Positions 37,942 through 42,901 of a stretch of DNA of 42,901 nucleotides are shown here, in pieces. Origin of the DNA: an uncultured bacterium (GTDB lineage: Bacteria > Cyanobacteriota > Vampirovibrionia > Gastranaerophilales > Gastranaerophilaceae). The notes under the pieces are model-generated. The model was not told the origin of the DNA. It saw nothing but the letters and a program-made list of their open reading frames with translations, and made no database searches. The DNA is taken from the NCBI GenBank assembly GCA_902779645.1, contig CACZCH010000018.1, positions 1 to 42,901 on the forward strand. The letters run 5' to 3'. Position numbers and translations under genes: made by a program. Each line of letters begins with the position of its first letter. Position 1 is the first letter of the stretch.

Positions 37942-39261
37942 CTATTTTTTCATTGATTTTCTATACCAATAATGAATAGCTCTTGCAACACGGTTAGAAG
38001 AGTGCCTTACAAGTCCTTGTTTATTTTCTTGGATAAGTTTTTGAGAAACGATTTCTACTCCAATCGGGTTAATATTTTCCATATCTAAACGAACAGGTAT
38101 TGAACCGGATTGAGCATAGCCTTCCGATATATTATCAGGCAAACTGTTATTGACGAGTACTGCATCAACAATTTTCTTTCCGCCTGCGTGCTTGAATAAT
38201 GCGTTAATGTGACTTGCAACTGTGTAATCGGTTGTTTCACCCGGTTGAGTCATAATGTTGCATACGTATATTTTCTTTGCTTTAGCCTTGAGAACTGCAT
38301 CAACGATACCGTTAACAAGTAAGTTTGGGATAACGCTTGTGTACAAACTCCCGGGCCCTAAGATAATTAAATCAGCATCTCCGATTGCGTCAATTGCTTC
38401 CGGTAATGCTTGGCAGTTTTTCGGCTCTGTGAACAATCTTTTTATTTGGCCGTGAGCCTCAGGAATATTTGACTCACCATGAATTATACGCCCATCTTCA
38501 AATTCTGCACCGAGTTTCATATCATCTAAAGTTGCAGGAAGAACAACACCACGTATATTTAATACACTGGCAGACTCTTTTATAGCTTTAACCATATTTC
38601 CGGTAATTGAACAAAGAGCTGTTAAGAAAAGATTCCCAAAACTATGACCTTCCAAGCCTTCACCTGTTTTAAATCTGTATTGGAAAAGCTCTGTGATTAA
38701 ATCTTCATCATCTCCTAACGCAGCAATACAGTTTCTAATGTCACCTGGGGGTAGAATACCCATCTCTTCACGAAGCCTTCCCGAGCTTCCGCCGTCATCA
38801 CCTACGGTTACGATAGCAGTAATATTGCTTGTGTATCTTTTTACACCTCTTAATAGCATTGATAAACCCGTTCCGCCTCCGATTGCAACAACTTTAGCAC
38901 CGCGGTTAAGTTTACGTCTGCGGTATAATTTTTCTAATATATTTGAATTACCCTTGGCAGAATTCATATCCATAATAGAAAGTGTTGTTTTTTGCCATCC
39001 CTTGAAGAAAATAACTGCGCCGATAAGAATAAATACTGCAGCTAAAAAGTTTGACGGCAGGAACAATGCAGCTTGTCTGATAAGTTCCAAAGTTCGATAA
39101 ATAGGTCTTATATCAGCAAGAACCATAAACCCGAGAACAATCATTATGGAGCCAAAGAAAATTAATAAAAACCATCTTTTAACTTCAAGTCCGGGAAGTA
39201 ACCATCCGACTTCCTTTTTTACGTTTACGTTATCTTTTAAATCATCTATATTAAATGCCAT
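37942..39261 (-). CDS. YvcK/CofD-family protein (gluconeogenesis factor type) with N-terminal membrane helices
   Basis: 439 residues. Two membrane helices (about 30-50 and 66-86) precede the YvcK/CofD-like Rossmann domain: KVVAIGGGTGLSMLLRGVKRYTSNITAIVTVGDDGGSSGRLREEMGILPPGDIRNC, HSFGNLFLTAL and LGPGSLYTSVIPNLLV. In Firmicutes YvcK binds UDP-sugars and affects cell-wall synthesis and carbon metabolism. The membrane-anchored form is known in actinobacteria and cyanobacteria. AAGGAT lies 7 nt before the ATG. Confidence 0.9.
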   Translation of the reverse strand: MAFNIDDLKDNVNVKKEVGWLLPGLEVKRWFLLIFFGSIMIVLGFMVLADIRPIYRTLELIRQAALFLPSNFLAAVFILIGAVIFFKGWQKTTLSIMDMNSAKGNSNILEKLYRRRKLNRGAKVVAIGGGTGLSMLLRGVKRYTSNITAIVTVGDDGGSSGRLREEMGILPPGDIRNCIAALGDDEDLITELFQYRFKTGEGLEGHSFGNLFLTALCSITGNMVKAIKESASVLNIRGVVLPATLDDMKLGAEFEDGRIIHGESNIPEAHGQIKRLFTEPKNCQALPEAIDAIGDADLIILGPGSLYTSVIPNLLVNGIVDAVLKAKAKKIYVCNIMTQPGETTDYTVASHINALFKHAGGKKIVDAVLVNNSLPDNISEGYAQSGSIPVRLDMENINPIGVEIVSQKLIQENKQGLVRHSSNRVARAIHYWYRKSMKK

Positions 39262-39335
39262 TTTTTATCCTTTTTTATATTTACTTACATGCCAAACTTC
39301 TTAAGTGTTCAACCCGCCATATGATATATTTACCC

Positions 39336-40130
39336 CTAGTCTACCCAGCCTGAAATCTTTGCGTTGTTATAATTTACGGGTGCGGGAGTGATTAATTTGT
39401 TTGCTTCTTTTATTAAATCCATTGAATTTCTGTATTTATTAGAAAAATGGATTGTGTTAACTTCGCACATGCTCATACCGCCTAAATTATTACGGATTTG
39501 AGAAGTATGAAGAAGATGTTGTAATCTTTTAATCATATCGTAGTTATTTGTATTGTCAGCTATTGCATAATCAACAGTTAAGTCAGGATTATATGTTTTT
39601 TCCAAACATAATTCCTGAGCAACAGGAAGTCCGACATAATCACCGACTTTAGCTGTTATGTCACCCATTGGTGCATAAAAAACAAGCCAATCTGAGCATT
39701 TTTTTATTGCTTTAGCTATATTAGTTGCAAAAGTAAAATCTTCTCCGCAAGCTTTGTACATAGCCCCATGCGGTCTTACATGTTCTATACTCAGTCCGTA
39801 AGCTTTTGCAAAAGACATTATTGCACCGACTTGGTAAACAACGAGAGCTTCAAGTTCATCTTCTTTAAGCTCAACAGGTCTGTAACCAAATCCTTGAATA
39901 TCATTGAATCCGATGTGAGCACCGATTGCAATATTTTTTTCTTTTGCTTTTAAAAGTGCATCTTTAATTGTAACAGGGTCACCTGCGTGGAAACCGCATG
40001 ATATGTTGACTGAACTTACATAATCCAAAAGTTCAAACTCTTGATTATTTTTGTATACACCGTAAGCTTGTGCCAAATCGCAGTTAAAATCTATATTCTT
40101 AATTGATTTTTTTTCTAAAACTTCTTGCAT
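39336..40130 (-). CDS. 5-oxoprolinase subunit A family (PxpA/LamB-YcsF)
   Basis: 264 residues: FNCDLAQAYGVYKNN, SVNISCGFHAGDP, NIAIGAHIGFNDIQGFGYRP, EHVRPHGAMYKAC and VNTIHFSN... cover the LamB/YcsF fold. PxpA, with PxpB and PxpC, opens 5-oxoproline to glutamate using ATP. The usual partners are not adjacent. The sequence is somewhat diverged (NCDLAQAYG for NCDLGE.FG), so the substrate is uncertain. AAGGAG lies 6 nt upstream. The stop TAG belongs to a TAGGGGTAAATATA motif. Confidence 0.85.
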   Translation of the reverse strand: MQEVLEKKSIKNIDFNCDLAQAYGVYKNNQEFELLDYVSSVNISCGFHAGDPVTIKDALLKAKEKNIAIGAHIGFNDIQGFGYRPVELKEDELEALVVYQVGAIMSFAKAYGLSIEHVRPHGAMYKACGEDFTFATNIAKAIKKCSDWLVFYAPMGDITAKVGDYVGLPVAQELCLEKTYNPDLTVDYAIADNTNNYDMIKRLQHLLHTSQIRNNLGGMSMCEVNTIHFSNKYRNSMDLIKEANKLITPAPVNYNNAKISGWVD

Positions 40131-40236
40131 TTATAACTCCTTTTAAGGTAATTATACAACAAAATATAGATTTTTATATTTGTTTATAATATTTTTATAT
40201 TAGGGATTATAAGTACGTTATCCGCAGGATTTTAAA

Positions 40237-41019
40237 ATGATTAAACTATCACCAAATACAAGATTTTCAAGCTATATAGCGCAAGGTTCTATTTCTGCCA
40301 GATATAAAACAACAGAAAAGCTTAATAAAAAAGTTTTTCAAAAAATGCTAAAACTGTATGAACAAAAAGATTCTTGCAGTATTGCTGTGATTAAAAACAG
40401 ATATAATGATATTTTGCCTGAAAATAAAAATGTTAAAATAACACAACTTCCGCTTAGAGATTATAATGATTGCGGAGCAGGTACAGACGTAGAAGAAAGC
40501 AATGGCTGTATAACCGGATATTCAATAGAACTTCCTACGGACAAAAAGAAAAAATTTAAAATAACTGATTTATCATCTTTTATGCACGAATCAACTCATA
40601 TTCTTGATTATTTGTTGAATCCTAAATACATAGCAAATTACAGACAAATATGCGTAAAAAAAATTTATGACAAAAATTATTTTTCTTTGTATGAAAAATA
40701 TTTTGAGAATCCGGAAATTATGCTAAACGGTGATAAAAATCAATTACTTAAAACTGCAGAAATAGAAACTCGAAGAAAACTTAAGAAAATTCCTTTGGAA
40801 GAAAAATTGATTTTTTTAAACTTTATAAAATACAGCTTGGAAATGGAGTATCACGCATACAGCCAAGATATTATGTATGCAAAAATACTTCAAAAACTCG
40901 GTAAACCCGTAGAAAAAGAAAGCTTATTCGACTACAATCAATATATGGCATATCCTGAAAAAATAAAAATCGTAAATAATTTAATTAAAGAAGAGATAGA
41001 AAAAAATAGAGCTGTGTAA
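40237..41019 (+). CDS. Putative zinc metallopeptidase (HExxH)
   Basis: 260 residues, no signal peptide or membrane helix. The motif MHESTHILDYLL (H117-E118-x-x-H121) is a typical zincin active site, and a third ligand could be a Glu in LEMEYHAYSQD near 202-206. The rest is Lys-rich and helical. I do not recognise the family; a lineage-specific cytoplasmic or released peptidase is possible. AGGA lies 7 nt before the ATG. Confidence 0.65.
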   Translation: MIKLSPNTRFSSYIAQGSISARYKTTEKLNKKVFQKMLKLYEQKDSCSIAVIKNRYNDILPENKNVKITQLPLRDYNDCGAGTDVEESNGCITGYSIELPTDKKKKFKITDLSSFMHESTHILDYLLNPKYIANYRQICVKKIYDKNYFSLYEKYFENPEIMLNGDKNQLLKTAEIETRRKLKKIPLEEKLIFLNFIKYSLEMEYHAYSQDIMYAKILQKLGKPVEKESLFDYNQYMAYPEKIKIVNNLIKEEIEKNRAV

Positions 41020-41045
41020 GAATTTAAGCTTGTTAGGGGTTATTT

Positions 41046-41347
41046 GGGACATTTGAATTGTAATTAATTAGCCTGTGTTGGCGAACACTTTTAGGTTATA
41101 GCAGTTTTATGCGAATTGACTGAAATTGGACGAAATGTCCCTTTTCTTTCACTTTTTGTCCTCAGAATGTCCTATATACATCAGAATAAATCGTCAAAAC
41201 TCAAACACACTCTATATTATATCGATGACATATTCAGGACAAAAAAGTCTCATTTAACATAATAAATTCTCAGGTCGGAACTAAGCCGGAAGGGTTTATC
41301 ATATTTAAACAGCAATTAAACGCCGATTGAATATTTTCGGTGTTTTT
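41046..41347 (+). ncRNA. Candidate structured RNA of unknown family
   Basis: Long-range pairs are visible: GGGACATTT (41046) with AAATGTCCC (41133), and ACTTTTTGTCCT (41151) with AGGACAAAAAAGT (41236), the latter extended by AGAATGTC/GACATATTC. The stretch ends in a proper terminator. I could not match it to SRP RNA, tmRNA, RNase P RNA or 6S RNA. It may instead be a decayed mobile element. Confidence 0.3.
41318..41347 (+). terminator. Rho-independent terminator
   Basis: AAACGCCGA pairs with TCGGTGTTT (one G-T), followed by T5ATTTATTTA. It is about 300 nt after the stop of the metallopeptidase gene, which suggests a separate transcript or a long 3' UTR. Confidence 0.65.
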
Positions 41348-41361
41348 ATTTATTTATATAC

Positions 41362-41424
41362 TAAACTTCCGACTAAATATATCAAACTCGCATTCTTTTA
41401 TGTCAAAATCCCTGATACAAAACA
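41362..41424. repeat. 63-bp dispersed repeat, copy 2
   Basis: Same sequence as 81-143 over 63 bp, same orientation. As at copy 1, tRNA-like sequence follows shortly after. Confidence 0.85.
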
Positions 41425-41460
41425 GGAAGATTTGAAATAATTATAAACATTCATATATAA

Positions 41461-41484
41461 GTTAGAAGACTTGAACTCCTGACC
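41461..41484 (-). pseudogene. tRNA T-arm relic
   Basis: 24 bp matching 209-232 of the tRNA-Ala gene at 21 positions, including TTCAAGT for the T loop and a T stem that still pairs with one G-T. No anticodon or acceptor arm can be built around it. Confidence 0.5.
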
Positions 41485-41515
41485 TGATATTTCTTTGTCA
41501 TACACAATTTAACTC

Positions 41516-41524
41516 TGTGTTATA
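41516..41524 (+). promoter_or_regulatory. Extended -10 promoter of the PreA-like gene
   Basis: TGTTATAAT about 80 nt before the ATG. The leader carries GAGGT before the start codon. Confidence 0.5.
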
Positions 41525-41604
41525 ATAATTACAAGTCAAGTATGCTTATTTTGTATCATTTTGACACAAATTAAAAAATATTAACTTTTCTGTGAGGTCT
41601 GAAT

Positions 41605-42807
41605 ATGTCAACATTAAAAACATCAGTATTAGGAATAGAATTTGAAAATCCTTTTTTGCTGGCATCGGCACCGCCAACAGCATCAATTGAAAGCATTGAT
41701 AAAGCTTTTCAAATGGGGTGGGGCGGAGCAGTAATCAAAACAATAACTCCGGATGATTTAGAAATGTTTGAAGTGAGTCCCCGCTACGAAACTTTGAAAT
41801 CCAAAGGCAAAATTATAGGGTTTCAAAATATAGAATTGCTAAGCCATAAATCAGTTAAATATTGGTGTGACGGTATTCATTATTTAAAGAAAAAATATCC
41901 TGAAAAAGTTATTATTGCAAGTATTATGGCACCTGTTAAGCGTGATGAGTGGCAAAATCTTATACATATTTTGAATGACACTCCTATTGATGCCTATGAA
42001 TTGAACTTTTCTTGTCCGCATGGAATGCCCGAAAGAAATATAGGAATGGCAATAGGAACAAGTGCTGAAATTTCCATTTTAATAACATCATGGGTAAAAT
42101 CTATTGCTAATAAACCTGTTTTTGTAAAACTTACACCAAATGTAACTGATATTACTTGGATTGCAAAAGCCGTTGAAAAAGCGGGTTGTGACGGATTTGC
42201 TGCAATAAATACAGTTCAGGGATTTATGGGAGTTAATCTTGATACATTAGAACCGAATCTTTGTATTGATGGTTATTCAACATATGGAGGCTGTTCCGGC
42301 GAAATAGTAAAACCGATAGGATTTAAATGTGTTGCGCAAATAAGACAATGCTCTGATTTGCCTATTTTGGGTATGGGTGGAATCTCAAATTGGCAAGATG
42401 CAGCACAATATATAACACTCGGTGCTGATGTTGTTCAGATATGTACTGAGGTTATGTTGAACGGCTATGGAGTAATTAATGGTCTTAAAACAGGATTGCT
42501 GAATTATCTCAATGAAAAAAGAATGAATAGTATATCTGAATTAAAAAACATTGCAATACCTAAAATTACTTCTCACGGAAAACTTAATAGAAACTACCAT
42601 TTATATCCTGATATAAATGACGAAAAGTGCGGTAAATGCGGTAAGTGTGTAAAAATATGTTCTGAATCCGAATATAATGCACTGATAAAAAAAGAAAAAT
42701 GTATAGAACTAAATAAAAACGCATGCGAAGGATGTTCGCTTTGTTCCCATGTATGCCCTCAGGGAGCAATAACAATGAAGATAATATTTGAACCAACTTC
42801 CGACTAA
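41605..42807 (+). CDS. preA: Dihydropyrimidine dehydrogenase PreA-like (dihydroorotate dehydrogenase fold plus two 4Fe-4S)
   Basis: 400 residues. The TIM barrel has NPFLLASAPPTASIESIDKAFQMGWGGAVIKTI, the catalytic-loop YELNFSCPHGMPERNIGMAIG, FVKLTPNVTDI, GGCSGEIVKPIGFK and the FMN site LGMGGISNWQDAAQYI. The C-terminus has two ferredoxin motifs, CGKCGKCVKIC from residue 342 and CEGCSLCSHVCP from residue 374. PreA with PreT reduces uracil and thymine with NADH; preT is not in the window. The last residues (PTSD) and the stop codon are read from a copy of the end-of-window repeat, so the C-terminus was altered by repeat insertion. GAGGT lies 8 nt before the ATG. Confidence 0.92.
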   Translation: MSTLKTSVLGIEFENPFLLASAPPTASIESIDKAFQMGWGGAVIKTITPDDLEMFEVSPRYETLKSKGKIIGFQNIELLSHKSVKYWCDGIHYLKKKYPEKVIIASIMAPVKRDEWQNLIHILNDTPIDAYELNFSCPHGMPERNIGMAIGTSAEISILITSWVKSIANKPVFVKLTPNVTDITWIAKAVEKAGCDGFAAINTVQGFMGVNLDTLEPNLCIDGYSTYGGCSGEIVKPIGFKCVAQIRQCSDLPILGMGGISNWQDAAQYITLGADVVQICTEVMLNGYGVINGLKTGLLNYLNEKRMNSISELKNIAIPKITSHGKLNRNYHLYPDINDEKCGKCGKCVKICSESEYNALIKKEKCIELNKNACEGCSLCSHVCPQGAITMKIIFEPTSD

Positions 42808-42901
42808 ATATGTCAAAGGGGTAAATGTATTTAATCTTTGCAACAACTTCCGAGTTATATCTCAAAATCGCGATACTTTATGTCAAAATCGCTGATACAG
42901 A
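42794..42901. repeat. Degenerate copies of the 63-bp repeat at the window end
   Basis: AACTTCCGACTAAATATGTC (from 42797) and AACTTCCGAGTTATATCTC continuing with ATGTCAAAATCGCTGATACA (42845-42901) are partial and diverged copies. A GGGGTAAATGTATTTAATC motif at 42818 lies between them. Confidence 0.7.

Larger units (their letters stand above)
41020..41604. other. Non-coding region: structured candidate RNA, 63-bp repeat, tRNA relic, promoter
   Basis: 585 bp without a gene. In order it contains a possible structured transcript with terminator (41046-41347), repeat copy 2 (41362-41424), a tRNA T-arm-like piece (41461-41484), and an extended -10 box for the next gene (about 41516-41524). Confidence 0.6.

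Noticed and set aside
38693-39100. Plus-strand open frame of 135 codons
   Set aside because: Antisense to the YvcK-type gene.
41260-41345. SRP (4.5S) RNA, suggested by CAGGTCGGAACTAAGCCGGAAGG
   Set aside because: Part resembles the SRP loop, but the GGAAG and AGCAGCC elements are not in the right order and no matching stem is formed.
1-41484. A genomic island or prophage bounded by the 63-bp direct repeats
   Set aside because: The DNA between contains ftsZ, acc, sec, dapA, pan and flagellar genes and no integrase or phage genes. The repeats are more likely a multicopy family that broke the assembly.
41461-41540. A second complete tRNA gene
   Set aside because: Only the T-arm matches; no acceptor pairing or anticodon arm can be formed.

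Overview
The window looks like a low-GC contig from a flagellated, host-associated bacterium. The best fit is Gastranaerophilales (Vampirovibrionia/Melainabacteria, the non-photosynthetic sister group of Cyanobacteria). This is an inference from the overall gene style, an FtsZ with a long cyanobacteria-like N-terminal extension and an IPDFLRK tail, flagellar rod and switch genes, and several lineage-restricted hypothetical proteins. No 16S rRNA gene is present to prove it. Both ends of the window carry copies of a dispersed repeat, as expected if the assembly broke there.

Layout. 200-10300: a tRNA-Ala, a PLP lyase-like enzyme, small hypotheticals, a GlmS-like isomerase, a HEAT-repeat protein, a sensor kinase, a TPR protein, and a PrmA gene interrupted in frame by a nuclease-coding insertion. 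10400-19700: ftsZ, an accD-accA-lipA operon, an L,D-transpeptidase, thrB, a NarL-type regulator, small TPR and ACT proteins, a Cys-rich small protein and a CHAP/NlpC-like protein. 19770-29160: two flagellar clusters on the minus strand. One is fliL-fliM-fliN. The other is a response regulator and kinase followed by flgB-flgC-fliE-rluD. Between them lie a DMT transporter, a PpiC-type PPIase, mazG and a small HTH gene. 29500-30400: two tandem XRE regulators and a small HAD-like gene with a deleted core. 30580-42800: secF and secD, dapA, a membrane protein, panC, a 589-bp inverted-repeat element, panB, a membrane protein, a YvcK-type gene, pxpA, a putative zinc metallopeptidase, and a PreA-like dehydrogenase.

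The core genes cover cell division, fatty-acid and lipoate synthesis, Lys/Thr/pantothenate synthesis, protein export and motility. Most are on the minus strand in short operons.

The unusual content is in the repeats. (1) A 474-bp segment coding a DUF559-type nuclease, bounded by 46-bp structured inverted repeats, sits in frame inside prmA. (2) A 589-bp non-coding imperfect palindrome with self-compensating end hairpins separates panC from panB. (3) A hairpin repeat recurs between genes and, once, in frame inside a kinase ATPase domain. (4) A short GGGGTAAAT motif recurs near gene ends. (5) A 63-bp repeat lies near both window ends beside tRNA or tRNA-like sequence. Several genes also have a -10 box only 6-7 nt before the start codon, which points to leaderless mRNAs.
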